From Cladochytrium replicatum (lineage: Eukaryota > Chytridiomycota > Chytridiomycetes > Cladochytriales > Cladochytriaceae), in the NCBI GenBank assembly GCA_025526935.1, contig JAHLKD010000095.1, positions 1 to 64,000 on the forward strand: a DNA stretch of 64,000 nt, in the 5' to 3' direction. Below the pieces are notes generated by a model. The model was not told the DNA's origin and ran no database searches. It saw only the letters and a program-made list of their open reading frames with translations. Below are positions 44,688-55,075 of this stretch, piece after piece (within the stretch, counting starts at the first letter, position 1; each line of letters starts with the position of its first letter). The translations under genes were made by a program, and so were the position numbers.

Positions 44688-47493
44688 ATGGGAGATCAGT
44701 CAAATCAGTACTGGGACTACTACTATAGCCAATATGGACAATCTGTGACTGGTAAGAATAGCACAGGATACGAGCCCCATATTTTCTGGGGATGTTGAAA
44801 TCCTTTATGTCCAGCCCCCAAAAGTGTCTCTTTTGCATTTTTTGATGCCAAGTGAATGCGAATGAATGTGCGGTTTGATCAACTCATCGCTCCGAATAAC
44901 AAGCTAACGATTTCTTTCTATCACAAATTTACTCACTGAAAAATAGCGTCAGATCCAGCACAACAATACGGACAGCAGTATGACGCTGAGACCTTGAAAG
45001 CTTGGGAAGAATATTGGAAAAACAACCCGGAAGCAGCCGAGGCGTATCACGCAAAGGCGAATGGTGATCAGAGTGCGCAGAATGGGAAGGTGATGACTGG
45101 AGCATCTGAGAACGGAAAGGCGGACAATGAGAAGTCCTCTGACAAATCGACGGCAGCTGCGCCGGCAGCGGAAGCCGGAGCACGGAAACGGGAGGACGGT
45201 GCATCCACGACAGGTACCACTTCGGTGAGTGTCAGTCAACTCAACTATGTAACGGAATGCGTATCAATATTTTGTTTTCTCAGGCCGGTTACTCTGGTTA
45301 CATTCCGGCGGAATATTACCAGTATTTCGGTGGAGGTTTCGAAGAACCATCTGCGGTCGGCCGTTCAATGCATGTTCCGTTTCGCCCATCTCCGAAAGGT
45401 TGGTCTCGAACGCTCGTATGGCCAAACCATATGCTGACAATTTTACAGTCACGCTGGTTGCTCACACGATTGTCAATCCGTTTTCAAGTAAGTCCTAGTC
45501 ATTTTGAAACGGAACCTTGCTCATTGATCTTTCGTTCAAGAATCAAACGCTTCAGAATCGGGAATTCAGAATGATTTGTCTGGAGCTTCGTCGGACAACA
45601 CAACCGCTTTGAAACGATTGCTAGAAAACGAAGAAATAGTGGTAATCGATGTGTAAAGAATAAGAGAGTCAAATCTGATCATTTCACTGAACTTAGGTTC
45701 CAGAAGCGAAGGTATCCGCCACTGAAATTGAGATCGTCGTTGTTAACAACGTTGTTAAAGAATTGGTGCTTGAGGTGATTCGTGAGGAGAAATTAAGAGT
45801 TGAGGGCAAATCAACCTCGAATGGCGCTTCAAATGCAGCAGAAGAAGACAACCGTACGATTGAGGGTGGGCGGTCCCCCGCATTGGCTACAGCGAGTATG
45901 GGCGCGACCAGCAATGGACTTACCAAGCGCTTTGACGTGCAGCTCAAAGCAACTGGCGTGTCGTCTGTATTTACGCAGAACCAGGAAGCTCAAAATAATC
46001 CCACTTCCCACCGTACTACAGTCGCTCACTCCGCTCTGAATAAAGGGACAACTCAGGCGTCGATCCTCCTGGCGACTCTTCAGAGTCAAACTGCAGAAGA
46101 ACGTGAGGAGTGGGCACGAGGACCTAAATATGGTGGAGGACGTCCTTACAGAGGGAGGTACTTTCGCCGTGGGGGGCGATACGGTCGACGATATTCGAGG
46201 GAAGATGAAGATAGAAGGGAGCACGACAGGGGACGGAATGATTCTAGAACGGATTATAGAAATGGACATGATCGTGACGCTGAATTTTCCACAGTCCGTC
46301 ATCGTGAGGAGAATGGTTCAGGCAGCGAAACAGAAGATGCTGATGTTCGACGACACAAAAAGAGGTCTACAAAACAGCGACACAGAAAGCGGTCAGGAGA
46401 AGACACCGAGGACGAACGCCGAAGTGTGAAGTTAGCCAGTTCCTCTAAGAAGGACAAATATTCCAGGCGGGATGACAGCGAACGTCGTAGCCGTTCGAAA
46501 CATGATAGAAAGAGCTCGAGTAGGAAGAAGACCTCCCAGAAACGACGATCGCCGTCAACCTCCTCAGACTCTGGAAGTTCGCGATCCAGATCAAGCTCGA
46601 TATCCTCTCAATCTGACTCGGATGTGTCAAGGCGACTATCGAACTCATCGAGCTCTCGAAGCTCCTCAGTGGACAGACGCAAGCGGTCTCCTGACTTGAA
46701 GCGGCTAGGGCGCGATGAGCACAATCTGCATAAGAGCGAGAGGGACGGGAGACGGTCGACGAAGGATTCTGGATCGGACAAAAGGGCAAAACGTGGACTG
46801 TCGAGACCGCCTTCGGATACTGAGGATGCTCCGTCTCGCTCCCAGGACCAGGTGCGTCGCACCCCGTCGAGCTCTACCAGATCGAGACCAACATCTGTAG
46901 AAGATCAAAGTCGCGAAACTGACAAACGGGAGGATGAGCGGCTTTTCAAACGAAATGAAGTCGGGGAGGGAAAGTCCACTGACAGTGTTTATCACAAAGA
47001 AGGAAATGCAAGTGATGGCGAATCGGACGAGGTCAAAAATGGTCTTACCGCGAAGGAAGATTGTGCTCAAGTTGAGTTGCAGCTAGTTAGATCCCACGGA
47101 GACGAAGATTCTGCTACTGACAGCGACTACAGACGTCATAGACGGAAGGATGGAAAAAGTCGTCGAGAACGTGGTGAGAAGAAACGGAAGGGACGAGAGG
47201 ACAGTGGGTCTGAGAATGATCATGGATCGAAGAAGAAACGAACGAGAAAGGCTTCTGGTGATCAGGAAGGTTCAAAAGGAGAGAGGACTGCTGTGGAACA
47301 TGTACTGGAACATCATATTAATATGTTGAGTGAGGACGAAAAGAAATGCCGCGAGAAAGAGCGAGAGCGTCGCCGGAGATCGAGGCGCGATTCGGATGCA
47401 GAGGGTGACAGGGAGAAGAAACGGAAAAGTAGCAGTTTGAAGAAAAGGGAAAGGAGTGGTGAACGTCATAAGAGCAGCCGCAAGCACCGGTGA
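44688..47493 (+). CDS. Arginine/serine-rich (RS-domain) nuclear protein
   Basis: The N-terminus is Tyr/Gln-rich (DQSNQYWDYYYSQYGQS) and is followed after introns by QQYDAETLKAWEEYWKNNPE, SGYIPAEYYQYFGGGFEEPS and a short conserved-looking region. The last exon, 45698-47493, codes for nearly 600 residues dominated by Arg-Ser, Arg-Glu/Asp and Lys-Arg tracts, with an Arg/Gly/Tyr patch (GGGRPYRGRYFRRGGRYGRR). RS domains of this kind are typical of pre-mRNA splicing proteins in nuclear speckles and are phosphorylated by SR kinases. No RRM is present, so it would act through protein contacts. The exact orthologue is not identified. Confidence 0.7.
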
Positions 47494-47681
47494 AGGACAA
47501 TTGAATTACAATCTTTGTTGCCAGTTGTTTTTGAGTAGAACACATATTTGTTGATCAACACTCAAAATATTTATGTCCACACGTGAGGGTGATCGAAGTC
47601 TCACAAACTTGCTGAACGTCGGTGCATTGCTGGGCTGGAGTAATTGAAGGAAGCATCTAGCTCCCAACGAAGCCAAGTGCG

Positions 47682-48428
47682 ATGACAGACCAGACTCCTG
47701 GTGCGAGACTTAAGCTCTCTGGGCATTTCGACGGAGAATCCGCCCTCAATATACTTTCAAAAGCGGAAGAGTACGAATGGGATCTTCTCCGGAAGATGCA
47801 GGCAAAATACAGGTCTATCATGGAGGCTCGAGCAGAGCAGAGGAGGCTTCTCGAGCAGGTCATCAACGACCTATCGCCACGCACAGAGTCGAGCCGAAGT
47901 AATCGAGAACCTCAACCTACGGATTCATCTGAATTCTTGAGTCGCCGGCAACCGCACGTCAACGGTGGGGCCGAAAATACATGGCAGGATCGATCTTCTG
48001 TCGACCAACTGTCAAGGGACGATGATCCGATCAGAGCGCCTTCGAAGCGACCGAAACAGAGCGATGAAGATGCTTTCAAAACTCCCTCGAAGCGAACGAA
48101 ACAAAGCAATGGATTCAGCGATGGCAGCAGCGCAACTTTCCTTCCCGGATCGGACAGGGCACTCCATGGGGACATGATCAAGCTGTACCTGAACTCGCCT
48201 CAGAAGAAAAGGTTTAAGATGTATGCGTACCCCGATGTACCCGTGGCCGAGGTGATGGAAGCTATCAGAGACGGCGGATTGGAGTTTGACAAGGCGACGT
48301 ATCAGGAGACACCGGTCGACGACGCTGTGGGAGGGAATCAGCGTACGCTCGAAGACTTTGGAGTACGGAGTGGATCTACTTTGGATCTTCGCTTGTCCGG
48401 TGACTCAATGGACGGCTCCACCGTCTGA
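47682..48428 (+). CDS. Protein with C-terminal ubiquitin-like fold, function unknown
   Basis: A single exon of 248 residues. An N-terminal coiled coil (KAEEYEWDLLRKMQAKYRSI, MEARAEQRRLLEQVINDL) is followed by a disordered Ser/Arg linker with a repeated motif (APSKRPKQSDEDAF and TPSKRTKQSNGF, a likely nuclear signal). The C-terminal domain (MIKLYLNSPQKKRFKMYAYP, VAEVMEAI, RTLEDFGVRSGSTLDLRL) has the strand-helix-strand order and LxDFGVxxGSTLxLxL ending of ubiquitin-like folds. No diglycine tail, so not a conjugated modifier. It is 190 bp downstream of the RS gene on the same strand. Confidence 0.65.
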   Translation: MTDQTPGARLKLSGHFDGESALNILSKAEEYEWDLLRKMQAKYRSIMEARAEQRRLLEQVINDLSPRTESSRSNREPQPTDSSEFLSRRQPHVNGGAENTWQDRSSVDQLSRDDDPIRAPSKRPKQSDEDAFKTPSKRTKQSNGFSDGSSATFLPGSDRALHGDMIKLYLNSPQKKRFKMYAYPDVPVAEVMEAIRDGGLEFDKATYQETPVDDAVGGNQRTLEDFGVRSGSTLDLRLSGDSMDGSTV

Positions 48429-48735
48429 ATACTACACGAATATTTTCTTTTCTTGTCTCCAATATCTAATTTTCTTTATTTTTTTTTCCAACGGGAATGA
48501 GATGGTGATGCTTCGTATTGCGGTCTTGTTTTGGGACTACGGATTTTTGGTCCAGTTCTGTTCTTTGAGCTCCATACTTCTTCTCACCTTGCTCCATCAA
48601 CTGCAGTATTTGTATTAGCTCGAACATGATAAAACAGATGCACTTCTTCAACTGATTAACAGTGTAAGACGATCCTTCCCAATAGTCTTCCCTCAGCTCT
48701 AAAGCCACACCGTCCCTTGCCTCGCTGCACCGAGA

Positions 48736-50089
48736 ATGCCGACAGACTCCAACACCATGCCCATCGACGGCAGGCCGTCAGGTGGCTCTTCCAACACTGG
48801 AACTGTCCTGCTTGCTGCAAATAGGACCGTTCTCGCGGGTACTTACCCCGTCCTTGGGGTTGGATACTGGACAACACATCCATCACTATGGGCATTGACT
48901 TTGTGCCACGTTATCATCGCAGGTAAGTGAATGTTATGCAACATCTCAGAGACTCAGTGTCTCTTGGATACGGAAGAATATTACATCGGAGCGGCAAGAC
49001 TACGTTGCCTGGTGGGCTGAATGTTATGGTTGCTTGCTCTGATTTCAAATCATTTCGCTTCATTGCTCTCTTTTAGTCGCAGTTTCGTTCGTCATTACGA
49101 TCTTTATGTTCATTTTCCTCCTGCCGCTACAAGCCCGAGCGCTTATGAATCTCAACTGCCCGGAATGGTCAGTTTCTGCAAAGCTTTTCGTTTGGTTTTG
49201 TTTGCATGGCGGATGCTGTCTGTGAGCGCACAGAATGGGAGTTTTGCTTATGGTATGTCTTGCCGTCATAGGGCTGCATGGCTCGTTTGTGTTCTTTTCA
49301 CCTTGATTGAGTCAAGCGTCGCATCCGTTGTTTTCAGTTTGCTGTATATTTTCTTGGTAAGCTTGGAATTTGCAGCAGACGTCTGTCATTCCCATTCTCA
49401 TCTGCTCATTCTGTACCAGTTTGTGATGGACCGCATTTTCGACCTAGTGATGAAACAGCGCGGACATGGCAACATTGCAAAACGAGCGGAGGAACTTCGA
49501 AAGGTTTGCAGTATACGATAATTGCGAAGTTCATGTTTCTGACGTATCAATCGAAGCGTGAGCGAAGCTGCACCAGAGGGTTCCAAAGGTTTTTACATCC
49601 CCTCTCGTTCACCCTCTGCGTGATTCTTGTTGCTCCGATTTCTATCATCCCGATTGTTGGATGGTACATCTTTTTCCTTGTGAACGGATACTTCACCGGT
49701 AATTATTATCCCGCATTATGAAATATTCGTGCTGATTGACAAATGTTTTAACAGCATGGGGATGCCATCTTCACTATTTTGATCAACTCCAGATGACCGG
49801 AAAGGAGGCTCACCAATATATGAGATCTCATTGGAATGAGGTAAGTTTGTTTCACACTTCTTCTCCGTACGGTTCTCATTTTCATCCTCAGTACATGAGC
49901 TTTGGTTGGTCTGCAGGTGGGATGGGGCTGCTTCCGTTTGGCATTGGAACCTTCACTATGTTCACATCGACCGTTGGGTCAGCTCTCTGGGCAGCCGATC
50001 TGGAGGATGAGCACCGAGGACCGATTTCCGAGCTGGAGGCAGCCGCAGCTGGGGATGTGCCAACGCCAGCAATCGCAGCTACTGTATAA
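48736..50089 (+). CDS. EI24/CysZ-family membrane protein (Lds1/Lds2/Rrt8-like)
   Basis: Several exons. The product begins MPTDSNTMPIDGRPSGGSSN, then LAGTYPVLGVGYWTTHPSLW, a family-like re-entrant start. Membrane segments follow: VAVSFVITIFMFIFLLPLQA, AAWLVCVLFTLIESSVASVV (with FSLLYIFL) and FTLCVILVAPISIIPIVGWY. Between them is FDLVMKQRGHGNIAKRAEEL, like the FDxVLRxRG element of the family. The last exon has MGLLPFGIGTFTMFTSTVGS. In yeast, related proteins sit on lipid droplets and at the spore wall; the role here is unknown. Intron count and edges are approximate. Confidence 0.65.
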
Positions 50090-50205
50090 AGTCCCCGGAT
50101 TAATGTTATATGTCGTTGTGGTTTTCAATTATTTCTAAGTTGAATAGTATTTGCGCGTTGTCATTTCGTCAACATTTGCCCAGAAAGGAAATTACGCGAA
50201 CACAT

Positions 50206-52057
50206 ATGCCACTTGACAGTATCATTGGTGATCAACAGCTCGGCTCCTTCGCTGCATACGCAGATAAGCATGAGCTTTTTGACTTGTTCCAGAAAATGGT
50301 AGCGCGCATTATCATAGAAAGGCCACCAGACGTTCTTCAGTTCATGATCGATATGTTGAAAGCACCGAAAGGTTAGTACGTTGCATCAATCTTGCACTCG
50401 GAATACTCATTGGAAAGGACTGTGAAAAGTGCCTCAAATAATGATCATCGCACCTCCGTCTTGTGGGCGCACTCAAGTGGTGAGTGGATTCTGATTGTAT
50501 TGGCGACAAATCATAAACTTCAGTTGCTATAACCAAGTGTCAGGCACTCGCGAAACAGCTGAACGCGGTCCACATCTCAGCGTCCGCTTTGTTAAAAACC
50601 GCTATTGAAAAACAGAGTCCGATGGGGATGCAAGCCAGGCCATTCATGGAGAAAGGGAAGATGGTTCCCGATGTAATCATGATGGGGCTTCTATCATTAA
50701 GGCTTGCACAAGGAGAAAACACTCCCAGCGGCAGTGAAGTTGCTGCGCGTGGTTTCGTCCTCGAAGGAATGCCTCGAAACAGGGAGCAAGTTTATGCGCT
50801 TCAGAAGAAGGGACTGTTCCCTTCGCATTTTGGTATTAAAAAGGTTATAAGTGCGCATTGCTCGATTTCTCATTAGTTTCATGTTTTTTAGTCATTCTTG
50901 AGATCCCAGACGAAATAATTCTGCTGCATACAGTGGGAACGGTCATTGATCCCATCACAAATACCCGATACCATCCTCTCCACAACCCTGTTCCTCCCAA
51001 CAGCCCAATTCTTGAGTCACGGCTTATTCAGCGTGCATCTGACAGTGCTCCTGCTGTGAAGGCACGGTTGGCGCTGTATCGAAGGCACTTACCCGGCGTT
51101 CTTGCCACAACACGGGGATTTTCCAGATCCTTCACTTACACAGATGGAATATCATTTGGACAAGGGGCTGTTGAAAGGGTTGTTCGTGATCTCATGGAAT
51201 ATGTGCGAACACAGCCGGTCTCGGCTGCTCCTCGGTCATTCCGAATCGTATTGGCTGGATTGCCAGGGTGCGGGAAGACGCAAGTTGCCAAGAAATTAGA
51301 GGAGCGCCATGGTTTTGTTCATGGTGAGAAATACAGGTTTGTTGAGAAAATCCAGAAGCTGAAACTTGAGCGACAGTTTCGCCATTCAACATTATAATGG
51401 AGCAAATGTCGCAGCGTACAACCCAAGGAAAGCTGCTGGCTCCGTATCTGGAGTTTCCAGAAGATGGTCTGAATCAATGCACCATATTGGACCTACCACT
51501 AACTTTGCCCCACTTGATTTAGCGCCAGAGACCATCATGATTGAGCTTATTGCTGCACGTCTAAAAGAAATGGATGCCGTTGATCGCGGCTGGGTTCTTG
51601 AAGGCTTTCCATTGACGTCTGCTCAGTCGAAGGCATTGAAGGAGCTCGGATTAGTTCCGAACAGGCAAATATAACACCTCAATCGCAACCCCAAGGTCAT
51701 AATGATCTTTAAATCTTCTGAAATAGGGTGATCTGGTTCTCATGCAGCCCCGATACATGCATCAATAGACTGACTTCAACGCATGTGGTTCAAGGAACAG
51801 GAAGGTTAAGCGCTGGTGGTCGGCGACTACAAAAAGCAGCGGTTGATCCGGGCAAGGTCCGCATGAGGGTTGAGCGGCTGGAGGCCATGAAGGCAGACCT
51901 GGAAACCGCTTATGGGTATAGGATTTTTGGACAAGCTGAAGCTGAGGGCATCATGCAGGAAATTGACGCAGAGGATATTAAAGAGGATCGTCTGCATGAG
52001 ATGGTTGAAGGAGCACTTTTGCGATCAATTCCTGAGAGACTGGTTGATCTAAACTGA
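50206..52057 (+). CDS. AK8: Adenylate kinase 8-type protein (two kinase domains)
   Basis: The N-terminus reads YADKHELFDLFQKMVARIII with ERPPDVLQFMIDMLK, the docking-like helix of AK8. Domain 1 has a P-loop variant (IIAPPSCGRTQ), GFVLEGMPRNREQVYALQ (lid/NMP region) and VIDPITNTRYH. Domain 2 has IVLAGLPGCGKTQVAKKLEE, VDRGWVLEGFPLTSAQSKAL and a C-terminal helical region. Both halves carry the adenylate kinase order P-loop, then GWVLEGFP. AK8 and its relatives are components of motile cilia and flagella and balance ATP/ADP/AMP along the axoneme. Exons are joined by short introns; the stretch 51300-51400 has an uncertain splice. The presence of AK8 implies flagellated zoospores. Confidence 0.82.
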
Positions 52058-52219
52058 GCACAATTTTCGTAATAGCATAATATTTCCACAAAGATCGATA
52101 GCTCAACTCGACTGAACTGTGATTTTGAACATGAAGAACGGTCCTTGTATTCCAACTAGGTGAGTGGTGACAGTCAATTACGACTGAGTCACCCATCAAT
52201 TGCACATCCACCAGACACG

Positions 52220-53242
52220 ATGCAGTCGTACGATACTCTCGTCACAGGCTCCGCTGGCCATCTCGGTGCAGCTCTGATGCTCACTCTTCCTTCTCTTGGA
52301 TACACGCCTCTTGGGATCGACATTCTACCGTCCGCAACAACCGATCTAGTTGGGTCCATAACGGACCGTAATTTTATCCGGGGGATTTTCGAAGGTAGCG
52401 ATATCAAGCACATCGTTCACGCGGCAACTCTCCATAAACCCCACGTCGAGTCGCACTCCAAGCAGGAGTTTGTGGACACCAACATCACAGGCACGCTTGT
52501 CCTATTGGAGGAAGCTGCATCAGCTCTCGGCGGCGAGAGAAACCAAATCGAAAGTTTCGTCTTCATCAGCACAACGAGTGCTTTTGGTGGTGCCCTTAGC
52601 GCTAAACCCGGCGAGCCAGCCGCGTGGATAGATGAAAACGTGACGCCAAAGCCGAGAAACATTTACGGTGTCACGAAAGTCGCCGCCGAGGATCTGTGCT
52701 CTCTGATCCACAAGGATTCGGGGCTACCTGTGGTCATTCTTCGAACCAGCCGCTTCTTCAACGAGGCAGATGATGATGAGGAGAGACGCGATGCGATGGA
52801 TGATGCGAACCTGAAAGTGCTGGAGTTGGCTTATCGTCGCTGCGACATGGAGGACATCGTTTCAGCATGCGATCTCGCGATGAAGAAGGCTCGCAAACTG
52901 GGTTTCGCGCGTTACATCATCTCAGCGCCGCCGCCCTTTGCAAACGATCGAGATACCCTCATAGCTTTAAACTCCGATCCGAGAGAGCTTTTTGGGAATG
53001 TCCACCCAGGAGTTAGAGAGGTATTTGAGAGGAAGGGTTGGAAGCACCTCAAGAGAGTAGACAGAGTTTATGATTCCAGCAAGGCAGCTAGGGAGCTGGG
53101 GTGGGAGCCAAAATTTACCTTCAAGAATGTGATTCTTTCTATTCGAGATGGAAAGGAGAACGCTTGGCTCAGTGAATTGGGAAGAAAGATTGGGAAGAAG
53201 GGTTACCACCAGACAACAACAGGCATTTACACCACTCGTTGA
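52220..53242 (+). CDS. NAD-dependent epimerase/dehydratase (extended SDR)
   Basis: Single exon, about 340 residues. The Rossmann motif TLVTGSAGHLGAAL starts at residue 5, so the ATG at 52220 is preferred over one 60 nt upstream. GIDILPSATTDLVG follows with the acidic residue typical of NAD(H) binding at the second strand, then KHIVHAATLHKP, FVFISTTSAFG and the active-site YGVTK. The C-terminal region (RVYDSSKAARELGWEPKFTF) is shared with UDP-sugar epimerases such as GalE-like proteins. The substrate cannot be read from sequence. It starts about 160 bp downstream of the AK8 stop. Confidence 0.85.
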   Translation: MQSYDTLVTGSAGHLGAALMLTLPSLGYTPLGIDILPSATTDLVGSITDRNFIRGIFEGSDIKHIVHAATLHKPHVESHSKQEFVDTNITGTLVLLEEAASALGGERNQIESFVFISTTSAFGGALSAKPGEPAAWIDENVTPKPRNIYGVTKVAAEDLCSLIHKDSGLPVVILRTSRFFNEADDDEERRDAMDDANLKVLELAYRRCDMEDIVSACDLAMKKARKLGFARYIISAPPPFANDRDTLIALNSDPRELFGNVHPGVREVFERKGWKHLKRVDRVYDSSKAARELGWEPKFTFKNVILSIRDGKENAWLSELGRKIGKKGYHQTTTGIYTTR

Positions 53243-53867
53243 GTTCATCATTTCGATGGGCAAGCGTTGAATTGGTACTTTTGATTAGTCGGTAGCAGTT
53301 GGGGGTTCTGTCACATCTGTCGAAAGATTATCATTTTCAATCCTGATTCCACCAACTTGTTTTGCCAGGTTGAAAGTTAAAAATAAGGCTTCCAAACAAT
53401 CCAGCTGGTTATTTGCTCCGGAAAGGAAGGTTTGTTTAAGTGGCTTCCGGATGTTGCAAATATGTCAGCTCAGTGAGGCTACTCCGTGATCAAAAGACAC
53501 TTTCTCCTCTGCTGATATGTATTTAAGGTGATTGCTATTTAAAAGATAGGCACTACTCAGTATGAGTGTACAAACAAGAATAGAGAAAACTGCCCAAAGG
53601 TAAGTATATCTGGACTGTGAGTGATTCTACTTCACTCATGTCCATATGGGTTTACCATTCCAAGGTGAGATAATACCTCATATGGAAAGTTTGACACCAA
53701 ACATTCCATATGTGGTAATATCATCCACTTTTAACACTCCCCCTCGAGCACCTTTCACACTATTATCGGCACTAAAAACCTCAAGGAGAAAACCTCCAGT
53801 AGAACTGCTGGGGAAAATTCAGGAGAGGAAAATTGTCAATCAATGTGAACGAGGATGATCATCAGGT
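53243..53867. other. Intergenic region holding LTR-like sequence
   Basis: Near 53730 the minus strand reads a polypurine run (CTCGAGGGGGAGTGTTA), the usual boundary before a 3' LTR beginning TGTTA, followed by GATATTACCACATATGG. No gene is seen. The polypurine tract belongs to the Copia remnant next to it. Confidence 0.55.
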
Positions 53868-54385
53868 CTTGGAGTTGCCTTCGAGAATTTGAGGCTTGTA
53901 ATGCTTGCAAGGGGTGTAATCTGATGTTTCAACATAATTGATCATGTGTAACGTTTGGTAATACTTTGGTGAATAAATTTGCAATGTTGTCCTCCGAAGC
54001 AACATGTGAGACTTGAACTGTCTCCCCATTGTGTTCATGAGCAAGGGTGAATTTCAGATTCAGGTGTTTTGTTTATATCTTTTTGGATGTATCCACTGTT
54101 GATCTGAGCGATACATGAAGTGTTGTCGTCATAGAGCAGTGTTGGTTCTTGTGGTTTATAACCTTTCATGCTGAACTGTTTGAGAACCTTCTTGATGTAA
54201 GCGCTCTGGTGTAGGAGAATGCTTTCAGCAATCCTTGTAATCTCAAAACCAAGAACCTATGAGGATTGTCCAAGGTTTTTCATCTCAAATTCTGATGACA
54301 AGATACTCTTAGTCTCCACAATAGCCTTCGCGGTCCCAATGATATTTTGGTCATCAACATAGAGACACGATATTACCCATTCCGC
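53868..54385 (-). mobile_element. Third Copia remnant (RT end and RNase H end)
   Basis: The minus strand gives WVISCLYVDDQNIIGTAKAI, then SSEFEMKNLGQSS with an in-frame TAG, VLGFEITRIAESILLHQSAY and IKKVLKQFSMKGYKP. It then skips most of RNase H to LLYDDNTSCIAQINSGYI and HNGETVQVSHVASEDNIANL. These are Copia RT and RNase H motifs. The YVDD box is intact here, unlike in the 4.2-6.3 kb copy. It has internal deletions and stops. Confidence 0.75.
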
Positions 54386-55075
54386 TCCTCATTCTTTGAA
54401 GAAGATGCACAGGAGTTGATGAATGCTGTGGTGAATCAGCGTCGTGGGAGTAGGATATACTTTGTGACTTCCTGGTTGAGTAGAGTCGATCCTGATACTC
54501 ATACACCCCATTTAACCATCAAGTGTACCGTTTATACAGATATGGTTTGATTACTAAACTACTGTTCCCAGTAAGTAAATATTACTCTGATTACTAAATA
54601 GTGCTTCAATCAGACAATGGATTCTTTGCTCCTAACTGAGAACAAATCCAAATCAGTGTATATTTTTTGTTCCTAATTGAGAACAATGAATACTCTTGGA
54701 TTGATATGGCCCCGAAATATTACCATATGTGGTAACATCATAGAAGACACGTAAGTACATGTTCTCACCATCATAATATATTTTACTCTTCTAGAGTAAA
54801 CGATTGCTATCAACTTAACAATTATAACCGACAGGTCTCTCTGCATCCCGCATTGAGAACTTCTGGATGTCTCCGGTCTATCCGTTATGTCACTGTTTTG
54901 TGTATGGTTTGTTAAAGTTACTGTGGTAATAGAGTCATATAACATACATAATGCAACAGGTTTGTCACAATTAGCCATCTTCTTATTACTCAAGGTAACA
55001 ATGTCTTTATGCTAATGCTACACCCTTGTCTGAAAGATAGCAACCAAATAAATTAAATACACGGTGCAATCGTCA
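54386..55075. other. Region with second LTR-like trace
   Basis: At 54720-54745 the minus strand has GATGTTACCACATATGGTAA, similar to the LTR start near 53730, so this may be the opposite LTR of the remnant, very degraded. Short direct repeats (TGATTACTAAA at 54549 and 54579; CCTAA-TGAGAACAA at 54633 and 54674) are also seen. No gene. Confidence 0.4.

Noticed and set aside
46103-46429. Alternative plus-strand frame within the RS-protein exon
   Set aside because: It is a frame-shifted shadow of the arginine-rich coding sequence.
48736-48930. Considered a secreted peptide gene from the short first exon alone
   Set aside because: Downstream exons with membrane helices in register make it the first exon of the EI24-family gene.
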